Positions 1 to 7,865 of a DNA stretch of 23,157 bases are shown one piece after another; the first letter of the stretch is position 1, and every line of letters begins with the position of its first letter. This stretch comes from a virus. The translations under genes were made by a program, and so were the position numbers. The notes under the pieces are model-generated. The model ran no database searches. It was not told where the DNA came from and worked only from the letters and a program-made list of their open reading frames with translations. The stretch spans positions 1-23,157 of the IMG/VR virus record IMGVR_UViG_3300037070_001665. One strand, given 5' to 3'.

Positions 1-665
1 AAATGAATCTGCAGTTCCATTGTCTGCATTGATAGAAGCGATGCCGTATCCTGCGTATCGTCCAGCTGAAACTGCACCGCCTTCACTGATGTGGCTGTAT
101 TGCCCACAAACATGGTGCAGCCGCCGTAGATCAGACCGGAGTTATCTGTGCCTGTGTTTATCTGATAGATGTTGAGCCTGTGATCAATGGCAGTCTCTGC
201 ACCCATCGCCACCTTGCCAGTTGCCGCAACAGTGAAGGCAAAGGCGCCTCGCGTCTCAATCCTCAAAGGATTCTTCTCTGTCGTTGCGCCACTGGCACGT
301 AAGAGCAGAATAGAACCAGCCGCCCCAGGCGTGACCGGCTCTGAAGTTCCGATGACAAAGCATTCCTCTGACTGTGTTCCATCAAAGCCAAACACCAGCG
401 AGTGATCTGTCATCGAGAATGTCTTGACTCTGTTGACTGGCGGCACTTCCGGCGGGATGTTCGGATCGAGCACCTGATCGAGGCGCACAGTGCCACTACC
501 GCCACCTGTGCCGAAGTCAGTCCACGCCCCGCCATTTGCACTGTATTGAAACTGCGTAGCGTCAGGCTTTGCGCGCAGCGCGACAGTACCAGCCGGGCTG
601 ACAGGCGCACTCGCCATTGATGATGCGTCGAGGATGACGCCTGTAGATTTGATGCGCTTGCCCAT
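1..665 (-). CDS. Tail fibre-like structural protein, 3' end missing
   Basis: The frame opens with ATG at 665, directly after the TAA stop of the tail-tip gene (TAAATGG), and stays open to the left edge, so only about 221 N-terminal residues are present. The start reads MGKRIKSTGVILDAS. A Gly/Thr/Ser-rich stretch follows (FGTGGGSGTVRLDQ, about residues 46-60), then a Pro-rich linker (PNIPPEVPPVN) and beta-prone sequence. No catalytic motif, signal peptide or membrane segment is visible. Being directly downstream of the tail-tip host-specificity gene suggests a fibre or tip-attached protein. I do not recognise a specific family; the role is inferred from position and composition. Confidence 0.7.
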   Translation of the reverse strand, partial: MGKRIKSTGVILDASSMASAPVSPAGTVALRAKPDATQFQYSANGGAWTDFGTGGGSGTVRLDQVLDPNIPPEVPPVNRVKTFSMTDHSLVFGFDGTQSEECFVIGTSEPVTPGAAGSILLLRASGATTEKNPLRIETRGAFAFTVAATGKVAMGAETAIDHRLNIYQINTGTDNSGLIYGGCTMFVGNTATSVKAVQFQLDDTQDTASLLSMQTMELQIH

Positions 666-2819
666 TTATGGTGTATCCCAAAGGGTCATGTGCCCATCGT
701 CAGGGTCGTATTCGAACGCGATTGGATCAGCATCAGTCTCCTGCTGCTGAAGCGTGAGCGCCTTGAAGTTCCATGTATTGTCCTGTTCGATGATGTCGAG
801 CGGCACTCGGATCAGGCTGTCTGGATTCCAGAGCACAAATCCTTCATTGATAGCGTGCGTGGCTGTCATCGTGGTCGTATCACGCAACCCACGCTTCAGT
901 TGCGACAATCGCCAGACACGGCCCGCTGCAAGCGAATAGGACGCGCTCACGTCGGTCACGTCACGAAACTGCAATACCTCCTTGCCAAGTATGCAAAGGT
1001 TCGACTGCGTGATCTTCGTGAATGCGTCGTTGTGGATGCCGAGCACGGTGTTCGTGCCCGCGCCGTATGGGAAGTCAACATCAACCGTATGCGTGGCATC
1101 AACGCCGCTTCCATCAGCCAGCACAGTGCGCGCTTTGCCAATCACAGCTGCTGCGCGAGTCAGTGCGACGGCATAATATTGCTTGTTGGTATCGTCTGAC
1201 CCGCAAGCATTTCGAAACAACGTAGCGCCGGTCCACGAGGCGGGTGGTGTCGTAGTTGGCACATTGCGCGGCCCTGCTGCCCAGTAGATGCCATCAAACC
1301 CGTCGTGATCGTCTATGAGGGGCGGTGCGTTCGAGAGGATGAAGATAGTGTCAAGTGGCGGTACTTCGTCACTCTCGCCTGGCGTGACTATATCCGCGTC
1401 TGATGGCCCGACACCTGCCGCGCGCAACTGGCGCACGCCCTCCACTTTGACCTTATCGCCAGGTATGAACTCCATCCCGGTGATGCGCAGATCAAGCAGC
1501 TGCGAGTTGGGTGCCGGCACTGTGACCACATCGCCCGGATGATATTTGACATATTTCGGCGGCAGTTCCACCTTGAGCGAGTCCGTCTCCATCCGCGTGC
1601 GTGCCAATAACCTGCTCGCCCTATTTCGCATCTGATTGCGATCTGATGCCATCGGCAGAAATATCTCCTTGACTGCCGCACCTGATCCGAATTGCAGACC
1701 ATAGCCAGCGGTGGCTTCCTCATACTGGAAGTCAGGATCAAAGAAAGTAATCTCGACGCGCTGCGCCACCTCGGTCAGACTCTGCTCGCTCGAGAGTGCA
1801 AACTTGATCGCCTTGTCTGCCTGCTCCTCGCGACCTGTAGAGACTGCGCCCAGATCGCCATCAGGGATGGTCACGCTCGAGGATTGCGGCTGCGAGATGA
1901 ACTTGAGCTTTCCGTCTACTTCCGCACAGTCAAAAGGCTCAACGATTGAGAGTGCTTCGAAGGTGTTTTTTGGCGGTGTCGGCCCTACGACAATCCAGCC
2001 ATTCACTCCCTCAGCAGGCGCACCATTCGTGATTTGCGCAGCTGAGACGCCCGCATACGCGCATTCTGCGGTGACTATCTGCGAGATTAACCCGTCATTA
2101 TTGACCACCTCGAATTGATATTGGGCTATCTGATTGTATGAAGGCGTCAGATCAACGTCATCGAGCCACACGGTCACAGAGCCCCGATAGCCAGGATAGT
2201 CATCGTCATCACCGCTGGTTGCATACCATGGGCAACGTTCTGTCTGCGTTTCATGGCCGAGAAGGATTTGCAGCCGCCTCGCGAAGAGCAGATCAGCCCT
2301 GAATGGGCCGCTTGCGCTGCCCTCGATGCCAGGATTAGTGCCAGTGAGCGTGACTGGATCACGTTCATAGAGTACGTTGCCGTTGGCATAGATGCGCGAG
2401 ATGCCCCGCACTGAGTCGTTTCGGTTCTCGCAGATCAGAAACCCCATTGAGCAGGAATATGCGGTCGTAGGCGGTGAGCTGCGCTTGCCGCTGCCCTGTG
2501 ATACTGATCGTCGTGTGACCGATCCCAGCCAGATAACTTTTGCGCCCACAGCGGCCTGACCATAGATGCGCGGGATAGGCTCACCTTCACGTGATGTGGT
2601 GATTTGCAGATCAACGTGTGGCGCTTCAGAGGGCTTTGCGCGTGGCGTGGTTATTCGCTGGAGCAGATAGGATGCGGTGATGGTGATTGCCGCGACCGTG
2701 AGGTAGTGAATGATCGCCGCTGCGGTAAAGAGCACGCTGAACGGTTCAGCCAGGGCAGGCGTCGTCAGCACGACGAGTGCCGCAATGATGTGACTAACTC
2801 TGCGCCAGTCTAAAATCAT
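666..2819 (-). CDS. Tail-tip host-specificity protein (GTA gp15 / Phage-tail_3-like)
   Basis: A 717-residue protein, fourth in the tail-tip cluster. The ATG at 2819 (MILDWRRVSHI) is chosen over an in-frame start 27 bases upstream because it reduces the overlap with the peptidase gene to 26 bases; both are possible. Two hydrophobic stretches (about residues 10-24 and 28-52) form the N terminus, which is common in tail-tip proteins that thread into the hub. The body holds a segment around 'FDCAEVDGKLKF' and 'TIPDGDLGAV' that resembles the Phage-tail_3 domain of the Rhodobacter GTA host-specificity protein. The expected role is the central tip protein that contacts the cell. It is clearly shorter than the roughly 1,300-residue GTA homologue, and I see no N-terminal TIM-barrel half. 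The stop TAA touches the next ATG. Confidence 0.75.
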   Translation of the reverse strand: MILDWRRVSHIIAALVVLTTPALAEPFSVLFTAAAIIHYLTVAAITITASYLLQRITTPRAKPSEAPHVDLQITTSREGEPIPRIYGQAAVGAKVIWLGSVTRRSVSQGSGKRSSPPTTAYSCSMGFLICENRNDSVRGISRIYANGNVLYERDPVTLTGTNPGIEGSASGPFRADLLFARRLQILLGHETQTERCPWYATSGDDDDYPGYRGSVTVWLDDVDLTPSYNQIAQYQFEVVNNDGLISQIVTAECAYAGVSAAQITNGAPAEGVNGWIVVGPTPPKNTFEALSIVEPFDCAEVDGKLKFISQPQSSSVTIPDGDLGAVSTGREEQADKAIKFALSSEQSLTEVAQRVEITFFDPDFQYEEATAGYGLQFGSGAAVKEIFLPMASDRNQMRNRASRLLARTRMETDSLKVELPPKYVKYHPGDVVTVPAPNSQLLDLRITGMEFIPGDKVKVEGVRQLRAAGVGPSDADIVTPGESDEVPPLDTIFILSNAPPLIDDHDGFDGIYWAAGPRNVPTTTPPASWTGATLFRNACGSDDTNKQYYAVALTRAAAVIGKARTVLADGSGVDATHTVDVDFPYGAGTNTVLGIHNDAFTKITQSNLCILGKEVLQFRDVTDVSASYSLAAGRVWRLSQLKRGLRDTTTMTATHAINEGFVLWNPDSLIRVPLDIIEQDNTWNFKALTLQQQETDADPIAFEYDPDDGHMTLWDTP

Positions 2820-3237
2820 AGAATCGCCAGACCAGATCCATCTCAAGCGGAATGATCGTCACCCACGGTCGCTGCCCGTACACGTCAATGCCGATGCACT
2901 TCCACTTCTCGTCAGCCCAATCCACGATGCCGGTGTGCCGTGGTGCGCCATCCGTATTTGCAAGAATCGCCACCGCCCCTCGAGCCGGAATCATTGACTG
3001 ATCCATATGCTCTTCGAAGAGCGCGAATGCCTCACGCTGTGGTGGGTACGCATAAGGCGGAATCGTCAAATCGGCAGGCAACACTCCGCACTGCTTGCCA
3101 ACCCACTCCACAACGCCAATGCAATCGAGCCCGTACTCAGGATCACGCCCATAGGGACGGAACTTGACGCGCGGTCGAAGCAAGCCGCGCGCAGTCCTGA
3201 CAATCAATTCCCTATCCACCTGATGCGATGATTCCAT
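2794..3237 (-). CDS. NlpC/P60-type cell wall peptidase of the tail tip (GTA gp14-like)
   Basis: A 147-residue protein. The catalytic cysteine lies in YGLDCIGVVEW (Cys39) and the catalytic histidine in APRHTGIVDW (His101), the spacing and local sequence expected of NlpC/P60 cysteine peptidases. In tailed phages with this tip type the enzyme is carried in the baseplate and opens peptidoglycan during DNA entry. The ATG at 3237 overlaps the hub gene by 26 bases and has AAGG about six bases upstream; a GTG at 3219 is a weaker alternative. It lies between the DUF2163 hub and the host-specificity protein, the usual place for gp14. Confidence 0.85.
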   Translation of the reverse strand: MESSHQVDRELIVRTARGLLRPRVKFRPYGRDPEYGLDCIGVVEWVGKQCGVLPADLTIPPYAYPPQREAFALFEEHMDQSMIPARGAVAILANTDGAPRHTGIVDWADEKWKCIGIDVYGQRPWVTIIPLEMDLVWRFYDFRLAQS

Positions 3238-4132
3238 CTGCTGCCTTGTAGATGATTGCGCCTGCGAGGTCAGGATAGCCGCGAAAGTTCACGAGATTGC
3301 CATCGGGCTGCGCAGCGTTTCGAAACTTGTTCTGACAGGTATGGTTGAACCGATCACACCCGGCAGTTGCGCTGCACGTGTCTCCAACCTGAATGTCCTG
3401 GCCCGGCTGCATAATTAGCGACAGTGTCAGACTCCCAAAGCCGATAATTATCCCCGCGCCAATGTCTGCCGTATATCCAGCATTATTACCTGTCAGCCAT
3501 GTGAGATAGCCGCCATCGAACCAGTCAATGCCGCCGCTCGAGCCACTCACTTCAAATTCATTTGCAGTGTTTACGTCGGTAACTGTCAGCGTCTGCGTGA
3601 ATGGCGTGCCCGTTCCAGCCTGCGTCGTTGCAAGATTGAACTTGCACCTCGCATCACCCACGCGCTGCACATCGCACATCCTCGAAGTGACACGGCCCAC
3701 AGGTTGTGACAGCTTCTGAATCAGCCCGCGCAGCTCCACCGTGAATGAGTTGTCAGCAACATCCACGCGCCCAATCTGCCCTGACTGGTACGTATAGCCG
3801 CCATCGCCAGGCGAGTCGTAATTCGCAAACCGTCGCTCGAAAGTCGCATCCCTGAATTTGCCTTTGAGAATATCGGCAAGCGTAATCACACCTGACTGAA
3901 AGAAGCCCTGTGCCTGCGATGTGTCGATCTCCATCTTGAGGCCGCTTTTCACCTCACTCACGCGCATTCCGGGCCGTGCGAGATAGAGCTGCGAATCAAC
4001 CGTCAGGTTCTGAATATGATTCGTGAAGGCGAGCACGCTGCCCACCGTTGGCGTCACCTTGATCAGCTCACACAGACTGGTTCCGCCAAGTGCGATGTGG
4101 GTTGCCAGTGCTGCTGGTATGTTTCGAGGCAT
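3212..4132 (-). CDS. Tail-tip hub protein, DUF2163 family (GTA gp13-like)
   Basis: A 306-residue protein starting with ATG directly after the TAG of the upstream gene (TAGATG). Family marks are the two cysteines in RMCDVQRVGDARCKF (Cys153, Cys163) and the C-terminal block AGCDRFNHTCQNKF plus VNFRGYPDL (Cys259, Cys266), with a further Cys253. DUF2163 proteins form the trimeric hub that closes the tail tube and carries the central tip protein. The conserved cysteines may hold an iron-sulphur cluster as in lambda gpL; that part is inference. The N-terminal half (residues 1-145) has the beta-rich character of tail hub domains. Confidence 0.85.
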   Translation of the reverse strand: MPRNIPAALATHIALGGTSLCELIKVTPTVGSVLAFTNHIQNLTVDSQLYLARPGMRVSEVKSGLKMEIDTSQAQGFFQSGVITLADILKGKFRDATFERRFANYDSPGDGGYTYQSGQIGRVDVADNSFTVELRGLIQKLSQPVGRVTSRMCDVQRVGDARCKFNLATTQAGTGTPFTQTLTVTDVNTANEFEVSGSSGGIDWFDGGYLTWLTGNNAGYTADIGAGIIIGFGSLTLSLIMQPGQDIQVGDTCSATAGCDRFNHTCQNKFRNAAQPDGNLVNFRGYPDLAGAIIYKAADGIIASGG

Positions 4133-5047
4133 CTAGATGATTCCCACAAACCCCAAAGGGCACTGAAACGATTCATTGCCGGTGTAGCCAATCACGAGCG
4201 CGTCACGATCAAACCGCACATTGAATGCTTCACGCTGGAATGCAGTGCGCCTGCCACGCACGCAGAGAAAGGCGCTCAAGAGCGTCTCGAGCTCAGTGCG
4301 ATCCGCGCAGAGCACGTTGCCCTCGAAACCTACGAGGCCGCTTGAGTATTGCGCGAAGCGGTCCTCAGAGTACCCACCACCCTGCACGACATACGTGGAA
4401 TAGTCGGCGTATCGATTGCGGCCCACCTCGAGTGGAAGCGGGAACTCATATGTAATGCTCGATGCGAGGCTCGAGCCTGCTGATCCAGGGATGTCGTAAT
4501 CAAATGTCTCAACTACTTCCAGCTGCACCTCGTGCCAGTCAATGAAGAAATTGCGCTCAGTGTAGCGGTCACCCGTGAAGCGTGCCTGAATCTCAAACTC
4601 GCCTGACCACGTGCCGCCCGCACCACCGCTGATAATGCCGGTTTCGTAGTCGAGCGTGCCACCGCCTGAGAAGCTCACAGTGCCGCTGATTGGTTTCACT
4701 ATTGGCCGGTCATAGCTGACGCTCCCTGCCGTGTATCGCTTCACGAGCTGCCCACTCACGATTGGTTCACCACTCGCCTCAAAGTCGAACGGATCTTTGA
4801 ATCGAAAAGAATCTGACTGGCCACGCCTGTTGATAAAGAAATTGAGCACCTCAACGCGCACAGCATCGGTGATGGTGCTTGTGTCTACTCTGAATATCCG
4901 CCGCGCGTGGATGCCGCTTGCCGCATTGCGCTGCTCCGTACCATTGGCTGAATGCACTACAGTTGTCTGAAACATTGGCCCGCCAGTGATCGCGCCGTTC
5001 GCGAAAATAGCTAATTCAGGAAAGCTGCTGGCATCGTAGGTCGCCAT
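4133..5047 (-). CDS. Distal tail protein, DUF2460 family (GTA gp12-like)
   Basis: A 304-residue protein. The N terminus (FPELAIFANGAITGGPMF followed by TTVV and EQRNAASG) is the DUF2460 signature, and FFINRRGQSDSFRFKDPFDF (about residues 70-89) is its second conserved block. The family forms the distal tail ring joining the tube to the hub. About 100 residues around 105-215 look like an inserted beta-rich region (glycine-rich SFSGGGTLDYETGIISGGAGG) compared with the usual roughly 200-residue length. ATG at 5047 follows the tape measure stop by one base (TGAGATG), with AGGTGAG as ribosome binding site. Confidence 0.85.
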   Translation of the reverse strand: MATYDASSFPELAIFANGAITGGPMFQTTVVHSANGTEQRNAASGIHARRIFRVDTSTITDAVRVEVLNFFINRRGQSDSFRFKDPFDFEASGEPIVSGQLVKRYTAGSVSYDRPIVKPISGTVSFSGGGTLDYETGIISGGAGGTWSGEFEIQARFTGDRYTERNFFIDWHEVQLEVVETFDYDIPGSAGSSLASSITYEFPLPLEVGRNRYADYSTYVVQGGGYSEDRFAQYSSGLVGFEGNVLCADRTELETLLSAFLCVRGRRTAFQREAFNVRFDRDALVIGYTGNESFQCPLGFVGII

Positions 5048-5048
5048 C

Positions 5049-6995
5049 TCACCTGGCCCCCTCGTTGCGTTGCGCTCGCTTCACCGCGCTCATCACGGTC
5101 GCAGCAAGCTGATCCTGTGTGCGCTTGTCTACCGTGCCTGATGGCGCATTCACCCCGACGCTGATGTTGAATACATTGCCAGCACTGCCTGCTGTGACGG
5201 GTGCGATGTGCATTGGCTGATTGCCGCTGAAGATAAGCTCCGGCCCACGCTCACCAGCCACGCCAAACTTGCCTGGCCCCAAAGTTCCCCCCGACGCAAA
5301 GAATCCGCCGAATATGGTGCCGATGCCTTTGGCTATTCCACCGAACACGCCCTTCAGCCCGCCCGCACTCAAGCCGCCAAACAAGTCCTTGAGTGCGCTT
5401 TGAAGCATGTCAGTCAGACCGCGAACGACAGGAGTAATGAAAGACTCGCGCAGTGCTTTCGTGAACTCGATGGCGAAGGTATCAACGACGCCAATGGCGA
5501 GGCCCGCGAATGCCGCGCCCACCGTCTTTTGCGCTGTCAGGATGCTCACGAGCATGTCATCGAAGATGGCTGAGAATTGCTCATCGAGCCGCGCCTGTTC
5601 TTCTGTTCGAACAGTGCTCGGATGTGGTGGAAGCCCGGAAGCCGACAGACCTGGAATGATCTGACCTGGCCGTGCTTGCTGGAACGGCGAGCCGGACACT
5701 GCGAGCGGTACGCCTTCGGTGATGTTTGCAACTTGATTGCCTAATATTGTCAGGTTGCGTGCAATCTCACGCGCGTCCACTTCTGCCAGTGCGCGTGCCA
5801 TATCAGCCGCATCGTCTGCCTCGCGTTCCAGTCGCTCGAGCGCGGGGCGCAATAATGCAATGGGATCGAATGCACGCCCTAGTGGTAGCCGCGACTCAGC
5901 CGCCCTTGCTGCACGACCAGCCCGAGCGCCACCACCGCCTCCTCCCCTGCCACCAGTAACGAATCCTGCATTTGGCGGCCCTGCAACCTCATCCGCTCCC
6001 GCCAACGGTGCCAGCAGCCCCACAGGATTGACAGCGACCTTGCCTAAGCCCAGCAACAGCTGCAGATATGTTGATTTACTTATGAGACTGTCAACCTTTT
6101 GCAGTCCCGCAAACGTAAGTCCCAAGCTCGTCGATATGCCATCAAGCGTGTTAGCGACTGTATCTCCCGCTGACGTGCCCGCAAGATTCTGCTTGAATAC
6201 AGTCCACTGGTTATCAAGATGGTTGATCTTCGCGTCGAGTCGCCCCGCCGCGTCGATGGCCCTCTCTGTTGCGATCACACCCGACTCTTCAAGTTCCTTC
6301 CTTGAGCCCTGCAGGACCGTGGTCAGATTCTCTGCTGATCGCACAAGCTGGCCCACACTACGCCCAAATACCTCATTGGTCGCAGCGGCGCCCTCGGTGG
6401 TTGATCTGTACTCCTTAAGGTTGCTTATCGCCTTGAGGAATGCATCGCCGGTATCCTTACCCGCCTCGACTGCATTAATGCCCAGCACGTTCAGTGCTTT
6501 CGCCGCATCGCTTGCCGGATCATTGATGGCTGATTGAATTACATTCTCAAACGTGCGGAATGATCGCTCTGCAAAGTCTGCGCTTTCGCCTGATAGCCGT
6601 GCCGCTGCTGAGAGCCGCTGCACCTGATCGATGCTCAAGCCCGTGCTCTCAGCCACATCGAGCATTGAGTCTGAGACTGCCACGCCCTCAAGCGTCAGCT
6701 TCACAAGTGCCGAACCGAGTGCTGCAATTCCGGCAACAGCCGCCACAGCCGCGCCGCCAACCACACCAAAGCTCCCCGTCAACGATTCGAGCTGGCCACT
6801 CAGGTTTGAAACTTCGCCGCCAACCCGACCGACAGGCCCGCCAAGCCCCTGCAATGCTGAACCGAATCGCTGCGCCTGCTTCTCCGAACGCTGCATCGAA
6901 GAGTCAACGTTCTGTAGTGCGCGTGTGGCCTGCTTCTCGCCAGCCACAACACCTGACGAATCAAGCGCAAGATGTACTAAAGCAATGTCAGCCAT
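5049..6995 (-). CDS. Tail tape measure protein
   Basis: A 648-residue protein, the longest in the tail module apart from the tip protein, lying between the tail chaperones and the distal tail protein. It shows the expected make-up: Ala/Gln/Ser-rich helical N terminus, hydrophobic helices (about residues 74-103 and a second near 'VGAAFAGLAIGVV'), a glycine-rich linker (GGRGGGGGGARAGRAARAAE, mid-protein) and a C-terminal block FASGGTLGPGKFGVAGERGP, a common tape-measure ending. By the usual rule of about 0.15 nm per residue the tail would be near 100 nm. The start ATG shares one base with the upstream stop (TAATG). Confidence 0.92.
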   Translation of the reverse strand: MADIALVHLALDSSGVVAGEKQATRALQNVDSSMQRSEKQAQRFGSALQGLGGPVGRVGGEVSNLSGQLESLTGSFGVVGGAAVAAVAGIAALGSALVKLTLEGVAVSDSMLDVAESTGLSIDQVQRLSAAARLSGESADFAERSFRTFENVIQSAINDPASDAAKALNVLGINAVEAGKDTGDAFLKAISNLKEYRSTTEGAAATNEVFGRSVGQLVRSAENLTTVLQGSRKELEESGVIATERAIDAAGRLDAKINHLDNQWTVFKQNLAGTSAGDTVANTLDGISTSLGLTFAGLQKVDSLISKSTYLQLLLGLGKVAVNPVGLLAPLAGADEVAGPPNAGFVTGGRGGGGGGARAGRAARAAESRLPLGRAFDPIALLRPALERLEREADDAADMARALAEVDAREIARNLTILGNQVANITEGVPLAVSGSPFQQARPGQIIPGLSASGLPPHPSTVRTEEQARLDEQFSAIFDDMLVSILTAQKTVGAAFAGLAIGVVDTFAIEFTKALRESFITPVVRGLTDMLQSALKDLFGGLSAGGLKGVFGGIAKGIGTIFGGFFASGGTLGPGKFGVAGERGPELIFSGNQPMHIAPVTAGSAGNVFNISVGVNAPSGTVDKRTQDQLAATVMSAVKRAQRNEGAR

Positions 6996-7393
6996 TAGCG
7001 TTTGGCCCTTGCCGATTGTGTCTTAGCCTTAACCTCTTGCCCCTTTGCACTTGCTGCCAGGAATATCTGGTCAATTCGCATGAGCATCTTCACCTGCCAG
7101 GCATTGAGCACAGTGCCCGTCATTCGCCTGTATGCATCGACTTCCGTGTAAGTGAGCGGGTTGTAGCCGAATCCATTGTGTGATCTGGATGCATTCAGTT
7201 CCTGGAAGATTCCAAAGAGGTACGCATCGTGCAGTGGGAATGGCGGCTCACGTTCACTGCGTGGCAACCGCGATGCCCTTCGGTTCACCTCAATCATCTT
7301 CGCAGAGGTACTGTCCCCTTCGAGGTCGCCGCGCAGCGCACTCACCATCAGCTTGTTGCTTACGGCGAACTGCCAGAAGCACCAGTCAACAAT
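6995..7393 (-). CDS. T part of the tail assembly chaperone, made by -1 frameshift (GT fusion)
   Basis: This frame has no stop between the A-run at 7393-7400 and its TAA at 6995. After a -1 slip the G protein would continue as IVDWCFWQFAVSNKLMVSAL and on for 132 residues, ending KTQSARAKR, to give a fusion of about 289 residues. An ATG at 7348 is present inside but is probably not the main start, because the sequence upstream of it reads as protein (WCFWQFAVSNKL). GT fusions bind the tape measure protein and recruit tail tube subunits in lambda-like phages. Position between the G gene and the tape measure gene fits exactly. The frameshift itself is inferred. Confidence 0.8.
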   Translation of the reverse strand: MVDWCFWQFAVSNKLMVSALRGDLEGDSTSAKMIEVNRRASRLPRSEREPPFPLHDAYLFGIFQELNASRSHNGFGYNPLTYTEVDAYRRMTGTVLNAWQVKMLMRIDQIFLAASAKGQEVKAKTQSARAKR

Positions 7394-7863
7394 TTTTTTT
7401 CGCTGTCCTCCACGACATCAGCCGGAACATGCCCATTGAGTGTTCCTTCAGGTGCGCCAAAGTTGGTCAGATCAGACACAAACTCAAGCAGCTGACTGCG
7501 CACCCACGGCAAGCCGTAGAGCCACTCCATATTCACCGGCGTACAGACGAGCGGTGCCCCATCGCGATCGATGTGTTCCCATTCCCTTGTGACTGCCATG
7601 TAGCACCGCACGCGATGCGCTTCGAATTTCTCTATGTCATCTGACTGCACCTTCCCGGCATCGCGCTGGCGGCTCACGATGCGCTCCACCTGCCAGGTGC
7701 GATCCATCTCCTGCCACCTTTTCGAAAGAGGCGAAGTCAGCAGGATTTTGGCAGGCTCATCACCGCCTATTGGCTCGCCGGTATAGGGATGCTTCAAGAC
7801 GAGCCAGGCTGCGCGTTCCTGCCAGCTTTCAATCTCTTTTGAGAGTTGCCCGAAGTCTGCCAT
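7360..7863 (-). CDS. Tail assembly chaperone (G-like)
   Basis: A 167-residue soluble protein starting two bases after the tail tube gene stop (TAGCTATGG). No catalytic motif is visible; it is rich in Trp and charged residues (IESWQERAAWLVLKHPYTGE near the N terminus). Its place between tail tube and tape measure genes, and the slippery A-run ten codons before its stop, identify it as the G-type chaperone made in excess over the GT fusion. It should act in the cytoplasm during tail assembly and be absent from the virion. Confidence 0.85.
   Translation of the reverse strand: MADFGQLSKEIESWQERAAWLVLKHPYTGEPIGGDEPAKILLTSPLSKRWQEMDRTWQVERIVSRQRDAGKVQSDDIEKFEAHRVRCYMAVTREWEHIDRDGAPLVCTPVNMEWLYGLPWVRSQLLEFVSDLTNFGAPEGTLNGHVPADVVEDSEKKLLTGASGSSP
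7393..7411 (-). promoter_or_regulatory. Programmed -1 ribosomal frameshift site with internal Shine-Dalgarno
   Basis: On the minus strand the coding sequence reads GGAGGA (7411-7406), five bases, then eight A residues (7400-7393) and TTG. In the zero frame this is GAA AAA AAA TTG; slipping back one base gives ATT GTT GAC and enters the open T frame. A run allowing A-AAA-AAA tandem slippage, preceded about ten bases upstream by a Shine-Dalgarno-like GGAGG, is the arrangement known to stimulate -1 frameshifting in E. coli dnaX. No downstream hairpin was worked out. Confidence 0.8.
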
Positions 7864-7865
7864 AG

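Noticed and set aside
5737-6537. Long plus-strand open frame of 266 codons opposite the tape measure gene
   Set aside because: Low-complexity Ser/Ala/Pro composition typical of an antisense reading of a GC-biased gene; no ribosome binding site, and the minus-strand frame clearly codes the tape measure protein.
6995-7348. Independent gene starting at ATG 7348
   Set aside because: The coding character continues upstream of this ATG to the slippery site, and no ribosome binding site precedes it; better explained as the T part of a fusion.
7360-7400. A8 run read as a sequencing error breaking one tail gene
   Set aside because: The G frame continues ten codons to a proper stop, the -1 frame is open exactly from the run, and the Shine-Dalgarno-like element and gene position fit a programmed frameshift.
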